A DNA stretch of 64,000 bases from CAVSWT01 sp963731745 (GTDB lineage Bacteria > Bacteroidota > Ignavibacteria > Ignavibacteriales > Ignavibacteriaceae). The notes below the pieces were generated by a model. The model did no database searches and was not told the DNA's origin. It saw nothing but the letters and a program-made list of their open reading frames with translations. Every line of letters starts with the position of its first letter. The first letter of the stretch is position 1. The stretch lies in NCBI GenBank assembly GCA_963731745.1, contig CAVSWT010000024.1, positions 1 to 64,000 on the forward strand, written 5' to 3'. Shown one piece after another: positions 17,399-27,431 of this stretch. Both the position numbers and the translations under genes were made by a program.

Positions 17399-18578
17399 TT
17401 GAAAAGTTTTAAAGTTATCTTTACGAAAAAAAAATTATCTAAAAAATTGAAAGAATCAGCGTTATATATTCATATTCCTTTTTGTGATCACAAGTGTATT
17501 TATTGTGATTTTTATTCTATTATCACCGAAGATAATATTCAACCATTCTTGAATTCAATCAAGAAAGAAATAGAATTTTATTCAACAAATTATTCGCAAA
17601 ACAGAATTTACACATCCATTTTTTTCGGCGGCGGAACTCCATCTTTAATGCAGCCAAAATATCTTGAAGAAATTATTAATTCATTAAAGAAATTTTATAC
17701 AATCAGCCATGATGCAGAAATAACGATGGAAACAAATCCTGGGACTGTGAATAAATCCAAATTAAAAGAATTTTTTCAAATTGGAATAAATAGAATCAGT
17801 ATAGGTGTTCAATCATTTCTTGACGATGATTTGAAATTTTTAACCACGAATTCATGATAAGCAAACTGCGATTGATACCGTAAACAATGCTTACGCAACC
17901 GGTTTCAAAAATATAAGCTTGGATTTAATTTTTAATTTACCGGGACAAACAAAAGATAATTGGCTGCAAAATTTAAATATTGCTGTTTCGCTTCCAATAA
18001 ATCACATCTCAACTTACAGCCTCATTCTCGAACGCGGTACAATTTTAAATAAATTAGTGCTTGATGGAGAAGTTAAAATACAGGATGAAGATTATGATGC
18101 TGATTTATATGAATCAACTATTGATTTTTTAACCGAAAAAAAATTTTATCAGTATGAAGTTTCAAACTTCTGCAAACCAGGTTTTGAATGCCGCCACAAT
18201 AATGCATACTGGCGATATAAAGATTATTTAAGCTTCGGAACTTCTGCGCATTCTTTTATGGATGGTAAGCGATGGTGGAATTTTTCAAGTTTAAAAAAAT
18301 ACATATCGGAAATTGCATCTAAAGGAAATGCAGTAGCCAATTTTGAAATACTGAATGAAGAGCAGAAATTTAATGAATATATAATGCTCGCTTTAAGAAG
18401 TAATGGAATTGATGTGAAAGAATTAAAAAACAATTTCGGCAGTAATTGGTTTGATGAAAATTATTCTTATTTAAAAAAACTTAGCAGCGAAGAATTTATG
18501 AATGTAAACAAAAATCTGATTTCACTTACAAAAAAAGGTTACGCAGTTTGTGATGAAATAATAAAAAACTTGCTTTGA
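17399..18578 (+). CDS. hemW: Radical SAM protein HemW (coproporphyrinogen oxidase-like) (frameshifted)
   Basis: HemW is a heme chaperone related to the oxygen-independent coproporphyrinogen oxidase HemN. The radical SAM cluster IPFCDHKCIYCDFYS is intact (CxxxCxxC), then FFGGGTPSLM, TMETNPGTV, ISIGVQSFLDDDLKFL and, in the second frame, LDLIFNLPGQT and FECRHNNAYW. A single extra C near 17845 splits it; removing it restores FLTRIHDKQTA, the expected HemW text. The repaired product is 392 aa. It starts at TTG 17399 with about 20 extra N-terminal residues before LYIHIPF, so the true start is unsure. Confidence 0.88.
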
Positions 18579-18626
18579 ATATAAATTCTTTATCTATAAT
18601 GGCTGTTAGTTTCAGTTCATAATTAA

Positions 18627-20249
18627 TTATTTAATCAGAGGTATTCCGTAACAAGCTTCCGGCTCGGTAATTTTTAGCAGATCCGCTAATGTTGGGGCAA
18701 TATCAATTATTGTAACAGCACTGTTCACTGTTTGAGCCGGCACATGCCATCCATAAAAAATCATTGGAACATGAGTATCATATGAATAATATGTTCCATG
18801 CGAACTGCCCTTCGGTGCTTTGTCCGGAAGTAATCCAGCTTGTAAACCAAATGCAATATCTCCTGAACGTACTAGGTTAAAACCATTTAAAATCAAATTA
18901 GTAGAAATACGGTTTGGAGTAAGTTTTTGCATATCAGTTCGAGTAAATATTTCAGTCACATCGGGGAATGTTTTTCTCAAATAATTAGCATACGCATCTT
19001 CAACTTCATTTAAATTTAAGTTTTTTTCACTGCAAAATTTATAGTCTAAGAAAATCTGGTTATTAGAAATATTGCTGATTAAACTTTTATTTCCATAGAA
19101 TTGTTCGGAAAAAGAATTAAGAGAATCACGAAATTTTTTTGTACCCAGGCCTCCAGAATTCAGATTATGTTCTTCTCTATAGTCATTGTTCTCAACTACA
19201 CCATGATCCGCAGTTAGGAACACAATATAATTTCCTTTCCCAACTTGATTATCAAGGACAGAAAGAAGTTCGGCAATTTGTTTATCAAGTTTTATATAAG
19301 TGTCCTCAACTTCAACCGAATTTGGTCCGTAAGCATGGCCTATAAAATCGGTTGATGAAAAACTTATAGCCAGAAAATCAGTCGACTTGCCTTTACCCAT
19401 TTTTTCATTTGTTAAAACTTCCTTTGCAAATTCAAGGAGAAATTGATTGCCATATGGTGTTGATTCCATTATACCATATTTATTTTCAGCCTTTATATTT
19501 TTAAATGAATGCGGAAATGAAGTTTTGCCTTCACTGAAAACATCGTGCTCGTATTTACTTTCATCCGGTAATGTGACTTTATAATCTTCGATAGGCAATG
19601 ATAATTCCCAGCTTCCCGACATATATTTATCCGCAAGCTTTTGTGAATTAAATTTTTCCACCCATTTAGGCAGTTTCTTCAAATAGAATGTTGAAGAAAT
19701 AAATGTTCCATTTTTACTGTCATACCAATAAGCGGCATCCGCCAGATGTCCTGCAGGAAGAATTGCTGCTCTGTCTTTAAGTGAAATCCCAATAACTTTG
19801 GCAGAGTTATTTGTCGCCAATTTTAATTGATCCGTTATTGTTGTTGTCATTAGTCTTCTGGGGGACATTTTCCCTTCATCATCATTACTTCCAATTGTTT
19901 TTTCAGTTGAATCATCAGTACAATAAATTGATTTTTGTGTAGCTCGATCGTACCAATTGTTTGCAATAATGCCGTGATAATATGGAGTAGTGCCGGTATA
20001 TATAGAAGAATGGCCTGGCGCTGTATAAGTTGGCACATAATTGAAATGAGCAAAAGTAAAATTACTGCCTTCGTTCATTAATTTTTTAAATCCGTTGTCG
20101 CTGTAGTTTGGATAAAATTTGTACAAATAATCGTATCGCATCTGGTCTACAACAATCCCAACAACCAGCTTTGGATTATCTGCCGCTTTCGAGTTTGAAG
20201 CGAAGATGGAAATTATAATCAAGCAAACTAAAAATAATTTTATTTTCAT
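18627..20249 (-). CDS. Exported PafA-like alkaline phosphatase/phosphodiesterase
   Basis: Periplasmic or surface phosphate-monoester hydrolase of the type I phosphodiesterase/nucleotide pyrophosphatase superfamily. The signal peptide is MKIKLFLVCLIIISIFASNSKAA. Metal-binding VVGIVVDQMRYDYLYK and the nucleophile segment YVPTYTAPGHSSIYTGT (Thr as nucleophile, as in PafA) are visible; metal-site motifs LTADHGVVEN and GSSHGTYYSYDTHVPMIFYG lie in the C-terminal half. At 540 aa it has the normal length for PafA. No pho-box-like repeat is seen upstream. Confidence 0.85.
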   Translation of the reverse strand: MKIKLFLVCLIIISIFASNSKAADNPKLVVGIVVDQMRYDYLYKFYPNYSDNGFKKLMNEGSNFTFAHFNYVPTYTAPGHSSIYTGTTPYYHGIIANNWYDRATQKSIYCTDDSTEKTIGSNDDEGKMSPRRLMTTTITDQLKLATNNSAKVIGISLKDRAAILPAGHLADAAYWYDSKNGTFISSTFYLKKLPKWVEKFNSQKLADKYMSGSWELSLPIEDYKVTLPDESKYEHDVFSEGKTSFPHSFKNIKAENKYGIMESTPYGNQFLLEFAKEVLTNEKMGKGKSTDFLAISFSSTDFIGHAYGPNSVEVEDTYIKLDKQIAELLSVLDNQVGKGNYIVFLTADHGVVENNDYREEHNLNSGGLGTKKFRDSLNSFSEQFYGNKSLISNISNNQIFLDYKFCSEKNLNLNEVEDAYANYLRKTFPDVTEIFTRTDMQKLTPNRISTNLILNGFNLVRSGDIAFGLQAGLLPDKAPKGSSHGTYYSYDTHVPMIFYGWHVPAQTVNSAVTIIDIAPTLADLLKITEPEACYGIPLIK

Positions 20250-20378
20250 TTTATCTCATCTAAAAATTTGAGAGAAAAATAACTTTTACTAAGATGACCG
20301 TAGCACAAATGTTAATTTAATAAATAGAATTTAATTGATTTGAAATTTAAGAATCTTATACTTACTTATTCTATTAAA

Positions 20379-21020
20379 TTAAATAACACGAATTAATTCA
20401 TCAATTTTCGAAATGAAGTATGTCGGTTCTTCCAGCTTAAGTATATCTTCATTACGATACCCATATAAAACTGCACAGGTTTTGGTATTTGCATTTTTAC
20501 CGCATTGAATATCCAGCTCGGCATCTCCAATCATTAAAGTTTCAGATGGCTCAACGGAAAGTTCTTTGCAAATTGAAAGTAATGGTTCAGGTGAAGGTTT
20601 TATCGCGAGACCTGTTCTTCTTCCCATTACGAATGAAAAATATTTTCTTAAATTAAAATGGTCAATAATTTTATCCGCCTGATCCTGACCTTTTGTAGTA
20701 AGCAATGTAATTTTAATATTATTTGATTTTATTTTGTCCAAAGTTTCTTCAACGGCAGGATATAGTTTTGAACTATTTATAAAATCGAAATAAAATCCTT
20801 TATAAATATTTATAAATTCCTCAACATCAGAAACCGGAATATTTAAATCTTTAAAGATATCTAAAAAATGATGGCCGATTCTTTTTTGAAATTCTATTTC
20901 TTGAAGAGGTTCTTTAATATTTAGAACTTGTAAAGTTTTTACTGTCGTGTCGTAAATATTCTTATATGAATCGACAAGTGTTCCATCTAAATCGAAACAG
21001 AAATGTTTTAAATTAGCCAA
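20379..21020 (-). CDS. HAD-family phosphatase, phosphoglycolate phosphatase-like
   Basis: A 213-aa HAD subfamily IA hydrolase. Motif I is FDLDGTLVDSY (both Asp present), the helical cap follows, motif II is ITLLTTKGQ, the motif III Lys is in AIKPSPEPLL and motif IV is TLMIGDAELDIQCG. Likely substrates are phosphoglycolate or another small sugar phosphate; specificity cannot be read from sequence. It is upstream of, and on the same strand as, the PafA-like gene with a 130-bp gap, so probably a separate transcript. Confidence 0.82.
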   Translation of the reverse strand: MANLKHFCFDLDGTLVDSYKNIYDTTVKTLQVLNIKEPLQEIEFQKRIGHHFLDIFKDLNIPVSDVEEFINIYKGFYFDFINSSKLYPAVEETLDKIKSNNIKITLLTTKGQDQADKIIDHFNLRKYFSFVMGRRTGLAIKPSPEPLLSICKELSVEPSETLMIGDAELDIQCGKNANTKTCAVLYGYRNEDILKLEEPTYFISKIDELIRVI

Positions 21021-21161
21021 GTTGACCTATTAACTATTGAAATAAATTTTTGTATAATTGATTAAAATCAGAAAAAAGTTTTTAACATTGATGAAATCAT
21101 ATTTGATTTTAAAATCATCTACGTCATCACCGATCTTGAATAACAAAAATAAATAAAATAA

Positions 21162-21602
21162 ATGAAAGGCATAAATAACATGAAAGATTTCAAATTATTT
21201 ATATTAATTATCATTACGTTTTTAATATTAAGTTCGAAATCAATATCCTTTGCTCAAAGCGGCCCTGTTCTTTATTTTTGTGAAAAATATACAGCTGAAG
21301 GAGAAGTTGGGATAAGTGATGTCTTCACAACAGGATATTTAACAATAATGATAAAATGTAATTATGAATTAGGTTTATCTGACTGTCACATAGAATATGA
21401 TAAATGGAACTCAATAGCCAATAAATTTGAATTTTATAAAAAATTTGATTTCACTGTTCAGCCTGATATGGATTATATCTATTTCAGCAGAACAGATAAC
21501 AGTGACTTAAGTTTTGATGAACCTGGAATATTCAGAGTTTTATTGCTTGATAATTATAATGAAAGAATTGCAAGCAGTTTAATCCAAATAGTTAGTAAAT
21601 AA
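21162..21602 (+). CDS. Exported hypothetical protein
   Basis: A 146-aa protein with an N-terminal export signal (LFILIIITFLILSSKSISFAQ), then a probable all-beta domain: VLYFCEKYTAEGEVG, GYLTIMIKCNY, IYFSRTDNSDLSFDEPGIF and VLLLDNYNERIASSLIQIV. The second ATG at 21180 (MKDFKLF) gives a cleaner signal peptide than the first at 21162. No family recognised. Two cysteines in the beta domain could pair. It lies just upstream of the YpdA-like gene on the same strand. Confidence 0.6.
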   Translation: MKGINNMKDFKLFILIIITFLILSSKSISFAQSGPVLYFCEKYTAEGEVGISDVFTTGYLTIMIKCNYELGLSDCHIEYDKWNSIANKFEFYKKFDFTVQPDMDYIYFSRTDNSDLSFDEPGIFRVLLLDNYNERIASSLIQIVSK

Positions 21603-21645
21603 ATTAAAAAATATAATTAAAGTTAAAGGATACATTGGCAAAAAA

Positions 21646-22653
21646 ATGAGCAATAAAATTTTTGAAGTAATAATTGTCGGTGCAGGACCAATTGGGTTGG
21701 CCTGCGGAATTGAAGCAGTAAAAAGAAAAATGAATTATTTGATTCTTGAAGAAGGCTGTTTAGTAAATTCAATCTATAATTATCCTATGAATATGACTTT
21801 CTTTTCAACCTCAGATAGGCTGGAGATTGGTGAAGTGCCTTTTATTTCACACGGACCAAAACCTACCCGCAGCGAGGCATTAGAATATTACAGGCGAGTT
21901 GTAACGTCATGGAAATTGAATGTTCAGCTTTATGAAAAAGTAGTTACCATAAATGATTCCGGGAAATTGCATGAAGTAGTTACAAATAAAAATAAATATT
22001 TATCTAAAAAAGTTATTATTTCGACCGGGTTTTACGGCAAGCCGAATTTAATGAATATTCCCGGTGAAGATCTTGCAAAAGTAAAACATTATTATGATGA
22101 TCCGCATCCTTTTTTTAATCAGAAGGTCATTGTAGTCGGCAGTGCAAATTCAGCAGTTGATGTTGCACTTGAAACTTTTAGAAAAGGCGCAGAGGTTACA
22201 ATGGTTATTCGTGAAAGTGAAATTAACAAGCGTGTTAAATACTGGGTGAAACCTGATATCGAAAATCGAATTAAAGAAGGCTCAATTAAGGCATATTTCA
22301 ATTCAAGTATAATAGAAATTAGAGAAAATGAAGTTGATGTAAAAACTCCTGAAGGAGTAATTACAATTAAAAATGATTTTGTATTGGCAATGACAGGTTA
22401 TCAGCCTGACTTTTCCTTTCTTGAAAATTGTGGGATTGAAATTTCAAAGAATGAAAATCGTGAACCAGTTTGCAATTCTAACACGTTCGAAACTAATAAA
22501 GATGGAATATTTTTAGCAGGTGTTGTTTGTGCTGGAATGCAAACAAATAGACTTTTTATTGAAAATTCGCGGTCACATGCAAAAAATATATTTGATTTTA
22601 TCCAAAGTACGCATAACAGCTCGGACATACCGCTTAAAACAGAAATAAATTGA
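21646..22653 (+). CDS. ypdA: YpdA-type putative bacillithiol disulfide reductase (FAD/NADPH)
   Basis: Flavoprotein oxidoreductase. YpdA (Bdr) reduces bacillithiol disulfide with NADPH. The FAD dinucleotide fold is at the N-terminus (EVIIVGAGPIGLACGIEA) and the NADPH fold in the middle (KVIVVGSANSAVDVALE). The GSANSA version of the second nucleotide motif and the segment NMTFFSTSDRLEIG are typical of the family. A conserved-type Cys lies in the GIFLAGVVCAGMQT segment near the C-terminus. At 335 aa it is of usual length. A role in bacillithiol metabolism would require bshABC elsewhere in the genome. Confidence 0.8.
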   Translation: MSNKIFEVIIVGAGPIGLACGIEAVKRKMNYLILEEGCLVNSIYNYPMNMTFFSTSDRLEIGEVPFISHGPKPTRSEALEYYRRVVTSWKLNVQLYEKVVTINDSGKLHEVVTNKNKYLSKKVIISTGFYGKPNLMNIPGEDLAKVKHYYDDPHPFFNQKVIVVGSANSAVDVALETFRKGAEVTMVIRESEINKRVKYWVKPDIENRIKEGSIKAYFNSSIIEIRENEVDVKTPEGVITIKNDFVLAMTGYQPDFSFLENCGIEISKNENREPVCNSNTFETNKDGIFLAGVVCAGMQTNRLFIENSRSHAKNIFDFIQSTHNSSDIPLKTEIN

Positions 22654-22739
22654 ATAACAATTTATTTCGGCTTATTTTTGTAGACATTCATTTTTTGAAT
22701 TTAAATTTTTTGAATAAAATATTTTAGAATGGAGTTAGC

Positions 22740-23786
22740 ATGTCACAGAACTTAAAAGAATTATTGGGAAACGATGCTGAAGCCTTATTAACATATAAGG
22801 CAAAATTTCCTAAAGACCAACTAAATCTTCCCGGGCCTGATTTTGTTGATAGAATTTTTTCTCAAACTGATAGAAATATAAATGTATTAAAAAATTTACA
22901 ATGGATATTTTCAACAGGCAGATTAGCAAACACGGGTTATGTTTCAATACTTCCAGTTGACCAGGGAATTGAACATAGTGCTGGAGCTTCCTTTGCTCCA
23001 AATCCTCAATACTTTGATCCTGAAAATATTATTAAGCTTGCAATCGAAGGCGGATGTAACGCAGTTGCTTCAACACTAGGCGTACTCGGAATGACTGCAA
23101 GAAAATATGCACCTAAAATTCCTTATATCGTAAAAATTAATCACAATGAACTTTTAACTTTTCCGAATAAATTTGATCAAATTATGTTTGCTGGTGTTGA
23201 ACAAGCATTGGATATGGGTGCCGCAGCAGTTGGTGCAACTATTTATTTTGGTTCAGAGGAAAGTGCAAGACAAATTATTGAAGTAAGTGAAGCGTTTAAA
23301 TATGCCCACGAATTAGGTTTGGCAACAATTCTGTGGTGCTATTTGAGAAATCCGGAATTCAAAAAGGATAAAGATTATCATGTTTCTGCAGATTTAACAG
23401 GACAAGCAAATCATTTAGGTGTTACAATTGAAGCTGATATTATTAAACAAAAACTGCCTGAAAATAATGGCGGCTTTAATGCAATAAAATTTGGCAAAAC
23501 TCACAAAAAGGTATATTCTGATTTAAGTTCAGATAATCCTATTGATCTTGCAAGGTATCAAGTAATTAATAATTATATGGGAAGAGCCGGATTAATAAAC
23601 AGCGGCGGTGCTTCAGGTGATAATGATTTTGCAGAAGCAGCAAAAACAGCAGTCATAAATAAAAGAGCAGGCGGTATGGGATTAATCTCAGGTAGAAAAG
23701 CCTTCCAGCGCCCAATGACTGAAGGCGTTAAACTTCTAAATACAATACAAGATGTTTATCTCGATAAAGATATAACTATTGCCTAA
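22740..23786 (+). CDS. fbaB: Fructose-bisphosphate aldolase, class I (FbaB/DhnA type)
   Basis: Schiff-base aldolase cleaving fructose 1,6-bisphosphate to dihydroxyacetone phosphate and glyceraldehyde 3-phosphate. The conserved N-terminal ILPVDQGIEHSAGASFAPN, the GGCNAVASTLGVLG segment and YIVKINHNELLTFPN (with Lys) match the DhnA/FbaB family; the C-terminal half has NAIKFGKTHKK and the phosphate-binding ISGRKAFQRPM. It is 348 aa, standard length. A GGAG site lies before ATG 22740 and a clear terminator follows. Confidence 0.93.
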   Translation: MSQNLKELLGNDAEALLTYKAKFPKDQLNLPGPDFVDRIFSQTDRNINVLKNLQWIFSTGRLANTGYVSILPVDQGIEHSAGASFAPNPQYFDPENIIKLAIEGGCNAVASTLGVLGMTARKYAPKIPYIVKINHNELLTFPNKFDQIMFAGVEQALDMGAAAVGATIYFGSEESARQIIEVSEAFKYAHELGLATILWCYLRNPEFKKDKDYHVSADLTGQANHLGVTIEADIIKQKLPENNGGFNAIKFGKTHKKVYSDLSSDNPIDLARYQVINNYMGRAGLINSGGASGDNDFAEAAKTAVINKRAGGMGLISGRKAFQRPMTEGVKLLNTIQDVYLDKDITIA

Positions 23787-23806
23787 ATAATAAAACCTTT
23801 AAAATA

Positions 23807-23845
23807 TAAAATGCGCTTTGATAAAATCGAAGCGCATTTTTTTTA
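23807..23845 (+). terminator. Rho-independent terminator after fbaB
   Basis: A stem AAAATGCGCTT/AAGCGCATTTT (11 bp, 23807-23817 and 23830-23840) with a 12-nt loop, followed by a run of T. It may also serve the convergent gene from 26008. Confidence 0.9.
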
Positions 23846-23863
23846 TTAACTAAAGAGAAAATT

Positions 23864-26008
23864 TCATTTCAACAAAGTTAATTTTTTAATTTGAGTAAAA
23901 TTACCTGCGGTTAATTTATATATATATATACCGCTGGCTAAGCCATTTCCATTAAACTGAACTTTATAATTACCGCTAGATTTTTCTTCATTTACCAGAT
24001 CGGCAACTTTTTCACCAAGTATATTGAACACCGCGATCGTAACATTACTTGCTTTAGGAATTGAGTATTCAATTGTGGTAGATGGATTAAATGGGTTAGG
24101 ATAATTTTGTGCTAAGTTAAACACAACTGGTTTATTTTCATCATCAACAGAAACTATCGTATTTCCAGATAATTGCACAACTTGAGCAACTCTTTCTCCA
24201 GGTTTTTCAGAAAAAATATACAATCTGTCACTAATATCGCCAAGGGAACTTGTATCAGGTGTATACTTAATAGTAAGCGGAACTTCCTCACCAGGATTGA
24301 TTACAAATGGAACATTTTTATCCGGGCCAAAAGAAGCGTTTTGGTTATAAAATCTGGTTATAAGCAATGAATCTTGCGAATTATTTTTTATCATAACTGT
24401 CAAAGAGGCAGATTGGCCGACTGAGACGTTTCCAAAACCTATGTTATACGAGCTTAGTGTAAATAGATCCGTTTTCCATGGAAATTTAAATGCTCTGTAA
24501 CTATACATAGTATCAGGGAGGCTTGCTTCAAAAACTATATTATCGTCCGGATCAACTTCCGAAACATCTGCGCTATTTTTACCTTTAAATCCCCACCCTA
24601 TTACTCTGTTACCGTTTGGAAGCAATCGATTACTACCCATTGCTGCAGAGAAATAATCCGGATCACTTCTATGCTCCCACATTAAAGTTGCAGTTTTTGA
24701 AGTGTCATCAATATGATATTCAACTGCTCTTGAGAATGGAGGAGAATGTAAATTCCCGTTATCAAACACAGATATATCACCGTTTGGTAATCTTCTTACA
24801 TCATGCTGATGTGAGAATTTATATTCATCATTCACAAAATTAAATTCATTATTCTTTCCGCCTAATCGCCAAATTATATCTCCTGTTGTTCTATCGATTT
24901 TTGTTATTTCGTCCATGTGTCTTGCAGAGATCAAGATATTATCATCATAATCTTGTTCGACCGCATTTCCATGAACATAATCTATTCTATTGGCTGTAAG
25001 TTTTATATCTGGCATTGCATCCGTAATTTTGTAATGATCCCAGCTTCTCCATTGAAAAACAACATTTTTATCATTATCTAATTCCTGAACAATTAATCCT
25101 AATACAGTTGCATTAGAATCTCCGCCAGCAACAATTGTATCCATTCTTATTATTTGACTATCATAGGACATTATTAGAGCATGCCCATTAGGGAGAATAT
25201 TTAATTCGTGGACATCCGTTAGATATCCGTTTCCGCAAGCAAAACTGTCTATTATAGAATAAGATCTATTCATTGCATAATATTTATGTACATTTTCATC
25301 GTAATATGTCAAAACCCCAGAACTTTGCAATTTAAAATCATAGCATCTTGGTGCCATTTTTCTATAAAAAATCGGAATGCCTGAATTGCTAGTAATCATT
25401 AAATAATTATTAAAGTCACTGGGATAATTAAACGGGGATAGAAAAAAATACTCTTCATCTGAATCGACTTGTGTTGTGATATTAAGACCTGGAAAACCAT
25501 CTGGTAATGAATCAGTAGATTTACTTCTTATTTTATCCAAATTATTTTTAGTTTTTTCAATGTTTAAATTTCTTAACATTTCTTCAATAACATAACTCTT
25601 CTTCGTTATTTGATTGTCAGAAACTTTAAATTGAAATCTAAACTCGTTCAGATTACTACCATTTGTGGATACTGATCCATTATTTGTTTTAACATATACT
25701 GTTTCCCCAAGCATATATGGATTATAAGGCTTGAAAATTAATGTTTTATTATCATCAGATAAAATTAATTTACCTTCATGATTTCCACTGTTAGACCCAG
25801 TAACCGAAATAAAATTATTTCGAATTTGTTGACGTGAGAGTTTAGTATGAGATCGAATAATTATATTATTTTCGGGGGAAACCATCTTACTGTTAGGTAG
25901 CGGGGAGACATAATCATATCCGATATTTCTATATGATTTATTGATTTGTTGTGCATGTATTAATTGTATAACTAGTATAAAAGTTATAAATGGAAATAAT
26001 TTTTTCAT
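23864..26008 (-). CDS. Secreted arylsulfotransferase-like protein with T9SS sorting domain
   Basis: About 714-aa exported protein. The signal peptide is MKKLFPFITFILVIQLIHAQ; the start is taken at ATG near 26008 because GAGGAAG precedes it, rather than at the upstream TTG. It has an Ig-like/Big N-domain (about 40-150), then an ASST propeller: VHELNILPNGHALIM, YVHGNAVEQDYDDNIL, ISARHMDEITKIDRTTG and DIIWRLGGKNNEF. An abnormal-spindle-like beta domain with NNSQDSLLI follows, and the last 85 residues are a T9SS type A domain starting NYPNPFNPSTTIEYS. Bacterial ASST moves sulfate between aryl groups; here the substrate is unknown, and a structural or binding role is also possible. Confidence 0.82.
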   Translation of the reverse strand: MKKLFPFITFILVIQLIHAQQINKSYRNIGYDYVSPLPNSKMVSPENNIIIRSHTKLSRQQIRNNFISVTGSNSGNHEGKLILSDDNKTLIFKPYNPYMLGETVYVKTNNGSVSTNGSNLNEFRFQFKVSDNQITKKSYVIEEMLRNLNIEKTKNNLDKIRSKSTDSLPDGFPGLNITTQVDSDEEYFFLSPFNYPSDFNNYLMITSNSGIPIFYRKMAPRCYDFKLQSSGVLTYYDENVHKYYAMNRSYSIIDSFACGNGYLTDVHELNILPNGHALIMSYDSQIIRMDTIVAGGDSNATVLGLIVQELDNDKNVVFQWRSWDHYKITDAMPDIKLTANRIDYVHGNAVEQDYDDNILISARHMDEITKIDRTTGDIIWRLGGKNNEFNFVNDEYKFSHQHDVRRLPNGDISVFDNGNLHSPPFSRAVEYHIDDTSKTATLMWEHRSDPDYFSAAMGSNRLLPNGNRVIGWGFKGKNSADVSEVDPDDNIVFEASLPDTMYSYRAFKFPWKTDLFTLSSYNIGFGNVSVGQSASLTVMIKNNSQDSLLITRFYNQNASFGPDKNVPFVINPGEEVPLTIKYTPDTSSLGDISDRLYIFSEKPGERVAQVVQLSGNTIVSVDDENKPVVFNLAQNYPNPFNPSTTIEYSIPKASNVTIAVFNILGEKVADLVNEEKSSGNYKVQFNGNGLASGIYIYKLTAGNFTQIKKLTLLK

Positions 26009-26147
26009 TCTTTTCTTCCTCAAATTATTATTCAAAAAAAATAATACGAAAATAAATTAAATCATTTTTTGAGTACGAGTTTTAGAGTACACCTAAATTA
26101 CTATGTGATTGTTGACAAAAAAACACAAATAAAAATCAAGAATTAGT

Positions 26148-26567
26148 TTATAACCCTAACAAATACTCTGCAACTTTTCCTAATTCTTTTACTTGTATAT
26201 TGGTAAATGAAGGCATGATAACCCCTGGATACTTTTGTTGGTATTCTTTAAATCTATCGGAATCCATATATGATGATGGATTTCTTAAATAATTTATTAG
26301 CTTATCTCTTGACCAGTTTTCTTTCAAGGCATAAAGGGACGGACCCATTTTTGTCCCCTTTAAATTTGCACCGTGACAATTAACACAGCCAAGTTTAGAA
26401 ATTAATTCTTCACCTGATAATTCTTCGGATGTCATGTTTGTTTGAGGCATTGGGTTAGCCGAGGATTGCCCATTTTCTGTATCAACATTTTTTGATACTC
26501 TTCCCAAAAAAAATAAAATTAAAAATAGAACTAAAAACGAAGCAACCCATATTTGTGATTTTGTCAT
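26148..26567 (-). CDS. Membrane-anchored mono-heme cytochrome c
   Basis: A 139-aa protein with an N-terminal uncleaved-looking membrane anchor (WVASFLVLFLILFFLG) and one heme site, CVNCH, within ISKLGCVNCHGANLKGTKMG. The axial Met is probably in VIMPSF. It is a class I cytochrome c of the kind that feeds terminal oxidases or other periplasmic electron carriers. It lies 23 bp downstream of the SIMPL gene on the same strand, a possible operon. Confidence 0.88.
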   Translation of the reverse strand: MTKSQIWVASFLVLFLILFFLGRVSKNVDTENGQSSANPMPQTNMTSEELSGEELISKLGCVNCHGANLKGTKMGPSLYALKENWSRDKLINYLRNPSSYMDSDRFKEYQQKYPGVIMPSFTNIQVKELGKVAEYLLGL

Positions 26568-26590
26568 AAAAAGTTTTCTATAATAAGTTA

Positions 26591-27322
26591 TTATTCGATT
26601 TCGAATGAGGCATTAACAACTGCTGTTATTTCTTTTTCAATCGAACTTAAATCGTTTATACCATAATCAGAGATTTGGTTAGATAATCGCGGAGTAATCT
26701 GAATTACACCCATTCTTGCATCACGCATTGTCCCGATGCTTCTGCCGGTAGCTTCAGCAATTTTTTGTGCTCTAACCATAGCATCTTTAGCAGCAGCGGC
26801 TTGAATATCAATTTTGAGCTCAGCTAATTTAGTGTAATGATATTCGGGCATTTCAACATTAAAGTTAACGCCCTTTTCTACCAGTGAAGAAATTTCTAGA
26901 GATATATTTTTTATTTTTTCAACATCCGTTGACTGAACCTCTATTCTTTGAGAATAATTATAAGCTCTTACAATATTGGTCTGATATCCATTTTGTCCAA
27001 TTTCATAAATAGGATATGAATTTATCGTAGAAAAATCTATCTTGTTTTTAGGAAATCCTTTTGAGTTAAGATATGAAATCAGTACTTGCATTTGCGAATT
27101 CAGCTCCTTATAAGCAGCGCTTTGAACTGCGGCTTGAACTGCTATATTTCCCTTCAATACTGCTAAATCAGAAATGATTTCCTTTTTTGCTGAACCGGTT
27201 ACATTTATGGTTTGATTGGATCTGTAATTTGATTTCCAGGTTGAAACAAATATTATAGAACTTATCAAAAATGCAACTGATAAAATTGCTGCTGGTAAAA
27301 TCAAATTATTTTTATTATTCAT
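26591..27322 (-). CDS. SIMPL (DUF541) domain protein, membrane-anchored
   Basis: A 243-aa protein with an N-terminal transmembrane segment (LILPAAILSVAFLISSIIFV) and a SIMPL/DUF541 domain: INVTGSAKKEIISDLAVLKG at the start, YNYSQRIEVQSTDVEKIKNI mid-domain and the terminal KEITAVVNASFEIE. Related proteins form oligomers in the periplasm; E. coli YggE is linked to oxidative stress. The exact role is unknown. Co-oriented with cytochrome c and divergent from yyaL. Confidence 0.85.
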   Translation of the reverse strand: MNNKNNLILPAAILSVAFLISSIIFVSTWKSNYRSNQTINVTGSAKKEIISDLAVLKGNIAVQAAVQSAAYKELNSQMQVLISYLNSKGFPKNKIDFSTINSYPIYEIGQNGYQTNIVRAYNYSQRIEVQSTDVEKIKNISLEISSLVEKGVNFNVEMPEYHYTKLAELKIDIQAAAAKDAMVRAQKIAEATGRSIGTMRDARMGVIQITPRLSNQISDYGINDLSSIEKEITAVVNASFEIE

Positions 27323-27431
27323 ATATTTTTAACGTGCACTTAAAAAAAATATTTGTTTAATAAAACTATCAAAAAACTGAAACTTTAACAAAGCAATTTC
27401 TAGGAAGTTTAATTAAATACCAAAGATAAAA

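Noticed and set aside
17399..18578. Programmed frameshift in hemW or the other split genes
   Set aside because: No shared slippery heptamer or downstream hairpin at the shift points; they occur in many unrelated genes at ordinary short base runs.
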